Assembly: GCA_008704415.1 (NCBI GenBank)
Contig: VXIS01000239.1
Span: 1 to 64,000, forward strand
From: Sphaerosporella brunnea
Taxonomy: Eukaryota > Ascomycota > Pezizomycetes > Pezizales > Pyronemataceae
Direction of reading: 5' to 3'
Length of the DNA: 64,000 nucleotides
Under the pieces are notes generated by a model. The model was not told where the DNA came from. It was given only the letters and a program-made list of their open reading frames with translations, and did no database searches. Position numbers and translations under genes: made by a program. Position 1 is the first letter of the stretch. Every line of letters starts with the position of its first letter. Shown here piece by piece: positions 21,840-32,038 of this stretch.

Positions 21840-22520
21840 TTGTCCCTCTGATTTTGGCGGGAAGAGGGTGAAGGTGGGGGGAGGAGGTGTGGTGTAGGAA
21901 AGATCGTGAATGAAAGCAGTAAAGAGGGGATTTTATGCCTTTCTGGGACGCCCGAGCCCAAGGCGGCGTGTGGACGGGCGGAGGGCAAAACGACCGGTGA
22001 GAAGTTGTTCACGATGCCCGTCGGACGGCGTCTGCACGATTCACATTGGAAACAGCCGCCTAGCCGCATTGCCCCGCCGAGAACCATGATTTTACAAAGA
22101 GTCAGAGATTCCGAATTCCTCAACCAATCCGCAAATGGGTATCGCCTGTTTGAACCAAATGATAGCCCTTCTTAGCGGTCTGGACGGCTTCAGTCATGCT
22201 TCACAGGTCGACGCAGTCAATGGACAATGCTTTTTTCCCATCGCCTGTCCCCTTGCTACTCTTCTCACACCATACCTATCACATATGGTAACCTTTCGAT
22301 ATTTCGGCCTCTAGATATCGCGGCCGGAATTTCATCTATCCAACAGTTGTCACCTGTAGCTATGGAAGCCACGCCATCCAAGCGTTGGCAATTGTTCTTG
22401 ATTTAGCCATTCAACCAGCAAACCACTCCCCTCAATAATAGACTGATCCCCACTTCCACTGTTAGCATTGCTTCGACCGCGACTATATGTCGTGAACAGC
22501 AAACCCGTCAGAAAGACATT
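21840..22520. other. upstream region of the 21.7-kb gene; no other gene seen
   Basis: Contains the presumed promoter and leader of the minus-strand gene. Plus-strand frames here are short and unsupported. Confidence 0.4.
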
Positions 22521-22523
22521 CAC

Positions 22524-22667
22524 GCCTCGCTATCTCAATCGGTATGTCTATTATGCCCACGGTAAGCTTCCCACGGGATTCCGGGCTGCCGGAAGTCACC
22601 AGCCTTCATGAGTAGAGCGTGAGACCTCGTAATCTCAAGGCTGCGGGTTCGACCCCCGCGTGGGGCT
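22524..22667 (+). pseudogene. tRNA-Lys pseudogene split by a ~70-bp insertion
   Basis: The first 21 bases (gcctcgctatctcaatcggt plus a) match the 5-prime end of the intact tRNA-Lys at 28950. The match then resumes at about 22613 with tagagcgtgaga and runs through the T arm (gcgggttcgaccc) to tggggct. About 70 bp of unrelated sequence is inserted in the D loop. The anticodon loop has 8 bases (cctcgtaa) instead of 7. Both defects should abolish function. Confidence 0.75.
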
Positions 22668-22696
22668 TTGCTTCTCCTTTTGCTCTTCTTTTGCTA

Positions 22697-23028
22697 CCGG
22701 ATCTACTCGGTAACAAGGTGTCGGCAATCTGGATATCGAGCCGCGAGGGAGCGGGAGCGGGGCGAGCCGGGTGGCAAATATGAAAGTATATTTGGTGGTG
22801 AATCAACTGGAAGCTTGCAAGCTACAAGCTATGGTCTGGGCCGCAAGCGGTGAAGAGCCTGAGTGGAGAGGGGCTGATGCGATGATGAAATCGCCCTCCA
22901 CCAGCTCTGTGGCATCACCGGATCGCCGCCAAAAAAAAATTCGGGCCGTTCGCCAGCCCCAGGGTCCCGCTCCCTCCCGGCGAGATCTCCAGATTTCCGG
23001 CAACCTCCTTATTACCGAGTAGATCCGG
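22697..23028. mobile_element. MITE with ~65-bp imperfect terminal inverted repeats and TA target duplication
   Basis: The left end ccggatctactcggtaa is the reverse complement of the right end ttaccgagtagatccgg. The similarity extends inward for about 65 bp (for example gagggagcgggagc against gctccctcccggcg). A TA dinucleotide flanks both ends (22695-22696 and 23029-23030), as expected for the Tc1/mariner superfamily. It is 332 bp long with no coding capacity and starts 29 bp after the tRNA pseudogene. Confidence 0.8.
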
Positions 23029-23030
23029 TA

Positions 23031-24450
23031 TCCTGTCTGGCTGGAGGTGCTTTTTGTTGGGTCTATGTCTTTAGACCACCGCCAGACAGGTACCGCATTT
23101 TCTCGTGAGGAGGGGACGTGGCTCAGTGACTTCGCCAGGTGGCCAAGTGACTTTGCGACACTCCCATCCACGCGAGATGGTAACTGCGGAGTGGCCTGCC
23201 AGCAAAAAAGTAGAAAATGCCGCCTCCGGGCTAGCACCACCCGTGCCCATCAACTGCCGGGGAATCCGAGCGGGGTTGCCGGATAGGTAAATTGCGGATG
23301 ACATATCCCCTTCGTGCCGGCAACCCGCCGGTGGTGCTTATGTAATTTGTAACCTCGGCCCGGCCATCATTCCTTGTGGAGGAGGATTGTGATAAAACTT
23401 CAGAAACGCCGTGTCGATATCGCAACCCACTGAAACTCTGTAGTGGGTACCGTATCTTATTTTTGGAACGAAAGGCATAACGCCTTATGCAAATTCCTCG
23501 AAGGTCGGGGGATGAGTTGGGTATGAGTGACACACGATGACTCGAAGGATCTCAGGACATTGAGGGGAGTTAAAGGGATAATGGGTTTTTTGATTGCTAG
23601 GCACTTGAATGCCAGTAGCTTGTATATTTGGTTTTTTCTTATGGAGGGTGCGCGTGCGCCCTACCGAAAAGCTAGCCTTTCGCTCCAAAAACCTAGGGGT
23701 CGATAAATACTGTTTACGCTCAACACGAACACACATTTTAATACCTTTCTGCAATCAATACCGAGCTTGAGGCAAAACTGCACTGAAAAAAATGCAATAT
23801 GAATCGCGCCTTTTTTTTTTTTTTTCTTCGACTTGGTCCCAGCTACGTAGGAGCGTTCCACAATGCGCGTCAGCTCGCTCTGCGGCGAGGCTAGGTATTC
23901 CTCTGTTTACGGATCCCACGAATTGAGGTTTCTAGTGGAAAATGAACAGCCCCGAAGTGTTCGAACAGCGTTGGAAAGCGTGTGAAGACCGTTGTGCGAA
24001 GGGTATTGTTTCTTCCCGGAAACCAAGAGCGTTGTCTGCAGGTTCCAACACAGCTGCGGTAACTGACATGCTGGCTACGAGCGGCCGCTGGGTTTGTGCA
24101 GTGGCACTTCCTCCTGGATGCCGAGCTTTCTTGATGGCGACGCCGCATCGAACAAAGGTTTATACCGCTGTAATCTACAGGGTAATTTTACCTAAACTTA
24201 TCTTGCGTACCAGAAAGCTACCTGATCGAACCGTCTTTACCGACCTCCAGTCACTGACAATCACGAGTCCGCCGTCGCCAACAAACCGGTCAAACATCAT
24301 GCTCCTTGACCCAAAACCTCTCGCCGGGTGATGGTTAATGAGCAAAACAATTATTTTGCTTCTGAAACATCACATGTACGGTGGTGGAAAGCTTATCTGC
24401 ACGGCCGCCAGGCAACTCGGCATCTTAGTCGCTCACCTCCATATCCATCG
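23031..24450. other. no confident gene; second inverted repeat near 23031-23093
   Basis: cctgtctggc at 23031 is mirrored by gccagacagg ending at 23092, directly abutting the MITE. A T run occurs at 23811-23825. Minus-strand sequence around 24180-24310 reads FDRFVGDGGLVIVSDWRSVK in one frame. This is protein-like but I could not connect it to a gene. Confidence 0.45.
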
Positions 24451-24456
24451 TGATCG

Positions 24457-24627
24457 TCATTTCTCGCTCATCATCATGGTTGCCATCGAGTCGCGCACCC
24501 TCGTCCCCAAAAGAGGCGACACCACCAGTAGCAGTACACTCAGCATAAAAAAGGTAACGGGGACAATGTGGCGATGCCAAGGCCCGAAGCCTCCCCGTAC
24601 GACTTCCTGAAAAAAACTCCACCCCAT
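24457..24627 (-). CDS. possible 56-aa single-pass membrane protein
   Basis: A minus-strand ATG at 24627 opens MGWSFFQEVVRGGFGPWHRH. It continues with a clear hydrophobic segment (IVPVTFFMLSVLLLVVSPLL) and a short tail to a stop at 24457. A canonical intron-like stretch (GTGAGATTAG to CGTCAG) ends two bases before the ATG, and may be a UTR intron. The alternative frame over the same bases (LFYAECTATGGVASFGDEG) is also open. Support is modest. Confidence 0.25.
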   Translation of the reverse strand: MGWSFFQEVVRGGFGPWHRHIVPVTFFMLSVLLLVVSPLLGTRVRDSMATMMMSEK

Positions 24628-25191
24628 GGCTGACGATTCACAGAAACACCCTGTGTCACTCGTCGACGGCTAATCTCACCTGACTTTGTCAAAGGATTAT
24701 GTAATCATTTGAGGAGAGTCACACAAGCTTTACCGTCTGCGAAAGCGCCACATGACGATTTTCCAACCCCCCCGCTTCCTGCTAAGGTACCTCTAAGCAC
24801 TTACAAAAATAAAAAAAAAACTAACCGGGGCGCAGTTCGTTGCTGGATCATGCACCATCACTCACGCATGAGCTATTTTCGGCTTCACACACACCGAATC
24901 CCTGTCGCGAGCCCCCAGTCACGGACGTCCACTGCAACTCTCCGGAACTTCCCCCACTGAATCATAACGCGGACGTCAGGGGCGAGCGAGAGTGAGTGCC
25001 TTCATTCCGCCGATGTCGGAATCGTCTTTGGCGATCGCCTGAGATTGCCGCCGCACTCATACGCTGTGGAATAAACTGAATAAGCTCATTTTTGAAGCGT
25101 GGTGTTTTCTGCTCGGTGGAAATTAACTGGTCGCGTAAGGGACGGAACATCCCCCTATTCGCCATTCCCACCTCCTCGCCCGCCCCCGAGG

Positions 25192-25193
<2 letters not shown>

Positions 25194-25228
<35 letters not shown>
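25194..25228. repeat. poly(A) tract of about 35 bp
   Basis: An almost pure A run. It may be the tail of a degraded retroposed sequence or simple slippage; no LINE or gene remnant is recognisable directly upstream. Confidence 0.8.
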
Positions 25229-25231
<3 letters not shown>

Positions 25232-25402
25232 AACCGTTGCATATAAGTGTATATGTGTTTTGTGTTTGTAACAATGCTTATAGCTCATCCCAAGCATGCC
25301 CTTCCTTCCGCTGAAACGAAAGAATGAGCCCGCTCCCCCCCTCCTCCATGAATCACGTTAAAAATTCTACAATATTAACCATACCCCACCCCCGCCCCCG
25401 CC

Positions 25403-28206
25403 CTACTCCCTTCCATCCCACCGCTCCCAACTCCCCAAGTTCCCATCCACAACCGCCTTGCGGGGATCATTCCCAAACGTATACCTCTCCAGCAGCGGTT
25501 CCTGGTCGATCCCGAGGTGCCTGTTCCCATCCCGACCCAAGTACCATCCAAACCCATACTTGTTCCCGATCTCCTCCAGCCGCTTCTTGCGCTGCTTGGT
25601 GCTCATCAACTCGGTGCCGCTAAAGTCCGTCAGCATCTTGCTCTGATGGATGAACGCGAGGACCGAGGAAATAGTGCCCGGTTGCCGCGGGAGGAACGTG
25701 TGTCGCCGGAGATGCAGGACGAAGTAGCTGGTGACGACGATGATGCACACAATGGCTATGGCGAGACCGAAGCTCATGCGGGAGGACAGTGGGGACTCCT
25801 CGCCGCCCTGGGCGTCGAGGGATCCCAGGACGACGGTGAGGACTTCGATGAACAGGGTTACGGTGGTGACCCACGCCAGGAGCCAGTGGCGGTTGCCGAG
25901 AGCCTTGAAGACGATCCAGCCGGGAATTGTGGCCGAGTAGTCCAGGGTGAGCACCGAGCTGTCTGCGTTTCGGAGCCAGAGCATCCAGAATGGTTCCAGC
26001 ATGCGCAGCTCCTTTTCTAGCAGCTCCCATATGGTCTTGATGAGAATCGAGATGCCGGTGATGATCCAGGGCGTTTTGTCGATGATCACATTGGCGACTT
26101 GATTGTACACTATGGTCGGGAGGAGCACGAGAATGGCGCAGTTGAACACTATGAACGGCACCATTCCCTTTACTCGGAGGAGCAGCGGGTGCGGGTTCAT
26201 CGCTTTTGGTGCGGAGTGGTCGCGCTCCGATTCTTTGAGCACTTGCGCTTGCCAAAGTGCTCCTTTGTGGAGGATGTAGGTGCGCTTGTTGAGTTGCTTG
26301 TGGATCTGCTTTTCGTTTGCCAGGTCGAGGTCGCGGAAGTCCATTAGAATGTGGCTCTGATTTGCCATTGCGGCTACGCCAGCAATACCAGAGGGGTCTC
26401 CCAGCAATCCCGAGCGGCGGCGGGTAAGCACGAAGACGATGTAAGTGGCGAGGATGATGATCACGACGAGAGTGGTTTCCAGTAGGCGGGTCCAGAGAGA
26501 GTCAACGACTAACCGCTTGATTGCCTCTTTTCCATGGTCCGGCATGTGCTGCCGTTCCTTTTGCGAAGGGTCCACGCGGATCATGACGGAAAGGAAGATG
26601 GGGACTGCGCTGCTGGCAAGAAACGAGGTAAGCGATCCCGCCGCAACAACAAACTGTTTGTATTTCAACGCTGCCATTGGAATCATCGGTGACCACACGG
26701 TGTGGTATTCGATATTCAAACTCTCCGCCGCCAACGCGCCGGTGCATCCCTTGGAAAGCTGGTAGTACGGCTCCGACCGCTTCAGCTCCTCGTCCGTTAC
26801 TTTCCACGCAATACCGTAAAGCACACCGACGATGGTCGGCAGGTATTTCCAGATTGCGAATTGCAGCGTCGAGAGGGTTTCGATTTCGACGTAGGCGAAG
26901 AGGCCCCCGCCTTCTCGACCCGGTCCCTTGCGCAGAATCTGGCGGTCGGAGAGTTGGAAGAGGACCTCAGCGGAGATGATCATGATTATCGTTGTGGCGA
27001 TCAAAAGGAGCAGATACCATGTCTGCAGAACCGGGGGTTTCCAATTAGGAATGCGACGGTCTGTGGTGTTAGAGTGGACGGTAGCAAGGGAAGACGGAAA
27101 TACCTGGTGAAAAGTAGAAAGATTGCCGATTGGCGTTCTCCATGGTACCCGCCCGATGAAGTGAAAATGCATCCGCTGCAATCGTCAGCTGTTATTCCTC
27201 GCCGAAGAGGGCCACACTTACAGTCTCTCCTATCAAACGCACCCTCCTCGAATCCGGTCAGATTGCTCAGATCGATCGCCTCTCCGGTGCCTATCCTCAT
27301 CAGCCCTGCACACCTACGACGTCAGACAGACCCACCAGTGTAAGCCATATCCTCATTGAACTCATGTTTCTCCATGACCTTCTGAGTAGGTTGCGGCACC
27401 GCAAACTCGGGGCCAAAACTGCTGACATCAAAGCCGATGGGCTCGTCCCTCTCCTCCACCTCTTCCAGCTCAGTATAATCCTCTCCCAGCCTACTCCTTC
27501 GCACGGTATTCCAGCGCGCACCAGGAGCAGAGGTCCTGCTCCTGCGCACCGACCCCAACATCCGGCCGAACCGCTGCGCCATGCTTCCGGAGCGACTGAG
27601 GCGGTGGCTCCTTCTCTCCTGCGAGAAACCTTCCTTGTCATCGGCCGCCTCGATATCCATCATCGCCTTCGGTGCGGACAGGTAGCTGGTATCCTTTTCG
27701 CGGCCAGGCGGCGCAGGGAAGCTATCCCTGCCGATCAGCGGCGACACGGTCAGATCCCTGTCCCGCTCCCGCTCCTTCTCGCGCTCGCCTCTCCACGCCG
27801 CACCCGGCGGAGAAAGCGGCGAGATGACGTTCGCGGGGTCGGCAAGATCCGGTTCCCCGGGGGGCACGGGGGGCGGCGGGGGTGCGGGCGTCGACTTCAC
27901 GGTCGGCTGCAGTCGCGGCGAGTGTGGAGGCGACGCGAAGAATGCGGCGGAGCCGTAGTGGGGCATCGGCGGCATGCCCGCTTCCGCCGGCAGCGCGAAA
28001 GGCGAGAACGGGTAGCTCGGGTCGAAAGCGGGGAATTGCGGCGGCGGGGGCGGTGCTGGATTCACGGTGCTGGGGGCGGGGCGTGCAGGAGCGACATTGG
28101 GCTGGTGCTGCTGAGGCTGCGGGTCTTCGTCATCGTGCCAGCCGTACAGCGGGTCGAAGGGCTCGGTAACGATCGAGGAAATGCGCGCTCGAGGGTTGGT
28201 GGACAT
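25403..28206 (-). CDS. DUF3433-family multi-pass membrane protein, four exons
   Basis: Exons 27336-28206, 27222-27305, 27104-27175 and 25403-27060 sum to 2685 nt and give 894 aa with all phases closing. Introns are 30, 46 and 43 nt. The first ~340 residues are cytosolic-looking: proline-rich (PPPPPQFPAFDPSYPFSPF), a charged patch (EREKERERDRD) and acidic stretches. From about 350 on there are two related membrane modules: TWYLLLLIATTIIMIISAEV, then further segments near 410, 485 and 535; and GMVPFIVFNCAILVLLPTIV near 645, then segments near 735 and 775. This two-module pattern with conserved W/P-rich starts is that of fungal DUF3433 proteins, which include Neurospora SPRAY. Molecular role is unknown; an endomembrane location is likely. 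The 30-nt first intron is unusually short. Confidence 0.8.
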
Positions 28207-28209
28207 GGT

Positions 28210-28945
28210 GCAGCAGGTCGCAGGCTCGCACGGACGCGGGGCGGGGGAGAAGGCTTGCGCTTGCAGATCCGGACGTTAGCAGGTATGCAGAATGGAATGC
28301 AAAGCAGTGACGGCGAAGAGTAAGAAGGAGAATGGACGAGAGGGACGAGAATATGCGGGAACAGCAAGACACATACCGCGTTCAGCCGTACGATGGTGGC
28401 GTTCTGCTCTGCTGACTGTGAGTCTGCGGCGATGATGATGATGGCGATGTGGTACGGATTTTGCTTTTTGCGTGCGTGATGAGAATGGAGGATTAGAGCA
28501 GAAAGACGAAGGGAGGGTGGAGTAGAGCAGAAAGACGGAGAGGAGAATCATCGTCAAGCCCGCAATCAACAAACACAACAGGCCCCTTGCTGACTCGTCT
28601 CGGCGCTGCCGGAAATAGAACACGCGCAGCTTGTCGAATTGCAGGCAGCGTGGAGTATACATAGCAACGCAGAGCAGAGTATACATAGCAACGCAGATGT
28701 GTATTTTCCGCCGGGGATATCCTAGCCGAGGCAAGCGAACGTTGTGTCACTGTCACTGGCAAAACCAGAACACACTCCGGCGCTTCGATGTGTGCGGCCG
28801 CGAAGACGCCGGGCCTCTCAATCTGGCTGCCTTTCGTGGGGGGGGGGGGCGCAGTCCATCTATCCGGTGTGCGTTGGGGCATCAGCTCTCCTCGTGCTCG
28901 GTGTCCTAGCTCTGTGTGCTATGTGTGCAAAAGGCGCTGCAGTCA
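28210..28945. other. upstream region of the DUF3433 gene; no other gene seen
   Basis: Contains the presumed promoter and leader. A 24-bp unit around agtatacatagcaacgcaga occurs twice at about 28652-28698. A run of 10 G sits at 28840-28849. Confidence 0.4.
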
Positions 28946-28949
28946 TCAC

Positions 28950-29022
28950 GCCTCGCTAGCTCAATCGGTAGAGCGTGAGACTCTTAATCTCAAGGTTGCG
29001 GGTTCGACCCCCGCGTGGGGCT
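28950..29022 (+). tRNA. tRNA-Lys (anticodon CTT)
   Basis: All arms are visible. The acceptor is gcctcgc paired with gtggggc. The D arm has stem gctc/gagc, and the anticodon stem tgaga/tctca holds the 7-base loop ctcttaa, giving CTT. The T arm is gcggg-ttcgacc-cccgc. There is no intron. Internal A and B boxes are intact. This is the functional reference for the damaged copy at 22524. Confidence 0.93.
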
Positions 29023-29039
29023 CTGTCTTTTGCTGGATA

Positions 29040-30550
29040 TCTTTTGCGGATATCTTTTGCCCCACGCAACCAGTATGCCGCAGCGTGTGCTGCAGGGCGC
29101 GAATGAATGAAGATGTAATTGATGTCTTCTTAGTGACTCATGGTCACGAACCCTTGCGAGCAGCGAGAACGTACTCGAAGAACAAAGTATTTATTCCGAC
29201 TTTTGATGTCTCTCAGCCAGTTTTCTCGATCGCCAGCATGCCTGGCGGCCGGGCCGCGTAAAGAAGCCATCCGGGCCCGGCTCGCAAAGAACGAGTGCTC
29301 CCCACTCCCCAGTGAAGCGTGTTTCTGAAGTGAGCTGAAAGCAGCTGTTTCATGCGGTGGTATCAACCGCTTGCCTTGCTCGGCCATCGCCAGGTTCGTG
29401 AGTTGTGACGTAGCAGCGACGAACTCTGATGTTGCTGCGTCTGATCTGAGGCTGCTGCTGAGACCTTGAGCTCGGAGTTGGAGGCGGATGGACCCGTCAG
29501 TGGTGGGGCTTGGTCGGCGCTGAGCAGGGGAGCTCCTCCGATGAGGAGTATGGGACCTCCCACCAAGTGAACTCAGACGTGGAGGACCTTGGACAGCAAG
29601 TCCGACAAAACCGACGGCAAGATAAGAACGTTTGGGATACTTCCTCATTGGTGGTCTGGTCCTCGCGGGAGGGTTTGACTTCTCTGCGATAAAGGACGTT
29701 CGAAAAGAAAGCGAATTGCACCAAGAAGAAATAAATGTCTGGAAGGTTGCTGATAGTCTGGTAAGGGTTAAGCGCACTCATTGATTAATACACATAGCTG
29801 ACCGAACAGGATATGTAGGCTTCCTGCTGACAACACCGGTCAACGGTTTCGTTTCGAGGGTTATTTGCTTCTTTCATGGCGCCGATTGCCCAATCTGTGC
29901 TGCGAGCAGGCGAGACGAGTGAAGGGGCAATATTTCTTTGGGAGTACGGAAACAAAATGGAATTCATTGCTAATTGATTTTCATCCTCCTGCGACCCTCT
30001 GTTATTGTGAACCGGCCGGAACATAGCTATTGGGCGAGTGACCATCCATCCATGCGCCTCAATTCTTCTGGAGACAGCGCATTCAAACAACTGAGTCTTG
30101 AGCTCGAGATTGCGACCTGGCATATGGTTCCTGGTAAACTGTGTGGCTGCGTACCGGCGGGTTTTTGCTCGTGCTGCTTGCTCTTGGTTTTACAAGAGGC
30201 TGCCTGCTTTGGGGTCCGCTGTCAGAAGCAAAGTGGGGCGGTGGTCCCTTTGGCCTTGAGCCTCGTGAGCTAGCTAGATCAATAAGTGCTGGTGGCCGCT
30301 ATCTATCCCCTAGGGGGGCTCCACGCAAGCTCGCATCCCCCGAAGGTTGGACCCCCGCCCGACTCGCACCAGCCCACACTTGGGATGCCCGCCCAAGAAG
30401 CTCACCTCCCATCACCTCTGCAAACCAGACGTCGTCTCCAGCAGCAGCACAGCGTGCGTGTTCGTGATTTACCTACAGGCCCCCCGCTCCTATCAAGACA
30501 GCTCCTCCTCTCCCCCAGGAGGTGGGGGGGCTCCACGCGCAAAAACCGGA
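29040..30550. other. no confident gene
   Basis: Frames on both strands overlap at 29130-29781. The minus start MSALNPYQTISNLPDIYFFL and the acidic plus frame SSSDEEYGTSHQVNSDVEDL are both protein-like, and neither has splice or motif support. A duplicated ggggggctccacgc motif occurs near 30310 and 30525. Confidence 0.35.
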
Positions 30551-30559
30551 TATATGGCC

Positions 30560-30985
30560 TCAAGAGGTCGGGTTTCGGAAGAAGACTGGTTTCGACCAGC
30601 CCCTCAAGAGGGAGAGAAAGGCGCTCGCATCCCGGTATCACCAGCTTCTTCCCGGCCATGCGATCGCGGCACCGCATCTCAAGGAGAAGCTCCGCAAGAC
30701 GGAGTGCTGGCTTTGCCTCCCAGGCAGCCGACAAACGAGAGAGCACCTCTTCAAGGAGTGTGGCCGGTGACTTCCACAGATCCGCGCGCTCTGGCTCTCT
30801 GCGGGGAAAGCGCTTGGATGCAAACACCGTGGTGGAGGTGGAGCCAGATCGCGCGGCTGTTTAACGAGGTGAAGGCCACCCCGCATATCCTGCGGTTTCT
30901 GCGGGATACTGAGGTTGCGCAATCCGTGGCAGAAAAAGGTGATTCGTCATCGTCTAAAGAGGAGTCAGAGGGGGAGGAGTGACTC
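30560..30985 (+). mobile_element. degenerate 3-prime end of a Tad-type LINE
   Basis: One frame gives ERKALASRYHQLLPGHAIAA, then KTECWLC, SRQTREHLFKEC. A second gives QIRALWLSAGKALG. A third gives ARLFNEVKATPHILRFLRDT and ends at 30981. The order and the C-x2-C...H-x4-C knuckle match the C-terminal region of fungal Tad1-clade non-LTR retrotransposon polyproteins. At least two frame shifts break it. No reverse transcriptase is present, as expected of a 5-prime-truncated or decayed copy. Confidence 0.6.
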
Positions 30986-30989
30986 GGCC

Positions 30990-32030
30990 CTGGTGGCCAT
31001 AGCTTTCTTTTGTTGTTACGGGCCGATTCTTTCTTATCGAGACTTTCCTTGCGGTATTTCGGGTGGCTGCAGTTGGTCCATGAGATAGCATCAATAAGTG
31101 GCGGACAGGGTAAGGGTGGGGGCGAGTAGGGGGTCCGTTATGATCGTTTGCGGTCGAGTACAGACAAGCCAGTAAACTTGATTACAAACAAACAAACAAA
31201 CAAACAAAAGAGGTCGGTTTCCCTTCCCGCACGGAGCCATGGGGCGAGAATGCGATCGCCACCACTTCCCAGGCGCACATCGGTCCCCGTTAAAACTGGA
31301 GGAACCGAGACAGAGACTAAAACTCACATATACCGAAACGAGTTCGGCGGCCTATCCAAACGCGCGCCACCTCGATGTGATTTTTCCCACCGTTAGGCGT
31401 TCAGAGCACCGAGCCGTAAAAACACGCCCGAAGAGCACCGCGTCCGAAGCGACAGTAGCTGTCGATAAGGGGTGACTCTGAGTCGGGAACTCGCAAGCAG
31501 GTGCGGCCTTCAAAAGTTGGGGTTAGCGATGAACACGAGCCTGAGCCGGCTCGAGCTTTATCTCAGAGTTTATGTGCCTCCGATCACATCCTGAGTCTTG
31601 GGTAAGCCTCCGAGGAAGGAATAAGGAAGGTGAAGTGGTGGTGTGCGAGCAGCGAGTGACAACGCATGAAGCGCCGAAACATGAGTGATAGCCCATGATG
31701 TCCAAATCGCGGTCACCTTACATCAATCCACCCCCAATCTCCCAGGTGGGAGGATCCTGCCGGAAGAGGTGGGGCTAAATCGTATCCTGAGCCCAGCAAG
31801 AAAATGTCATAAATTCATGATAACCCGACTAATCCAATTACGCATCCACCTCGTCGAACAACTACCATGATCTTCCAAGCCCCCACTCACAGTCTTGTCA
31901 AACATTCCACCCCCACCCCCCCCACGCTGTTTGGTTCGAACTTAGACGGAGCAGAATGAAATTACAAACCATCGTTCACCTCCCGCCAAACCACTCTGAG
32001 AAACCGCGACGTCTCGGCTCGTATGGGTAC
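30990..32030. other. no gene seen; (AAAC)n microsatellite
   Basis: A CAAA/AAAC microsatellite lies at 31186-31207. Other frames are short. Part of this interval is the 3-prime flank of the ankyrin gene. Confidence 0.45.
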
Positions 32031-32038
32031 GGTCTAGT

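Noticed and set aside
25194..25228. poly(A) as a retroposed gene tail
   Set aside because: No gene or LINE remnant upstream; simple homopolymer is enough.
29130..29781. 215-aa minus frame and overlapping acidic plus frame
   Set aside because: Two competing readings, neither with splice, domain or promoter support.
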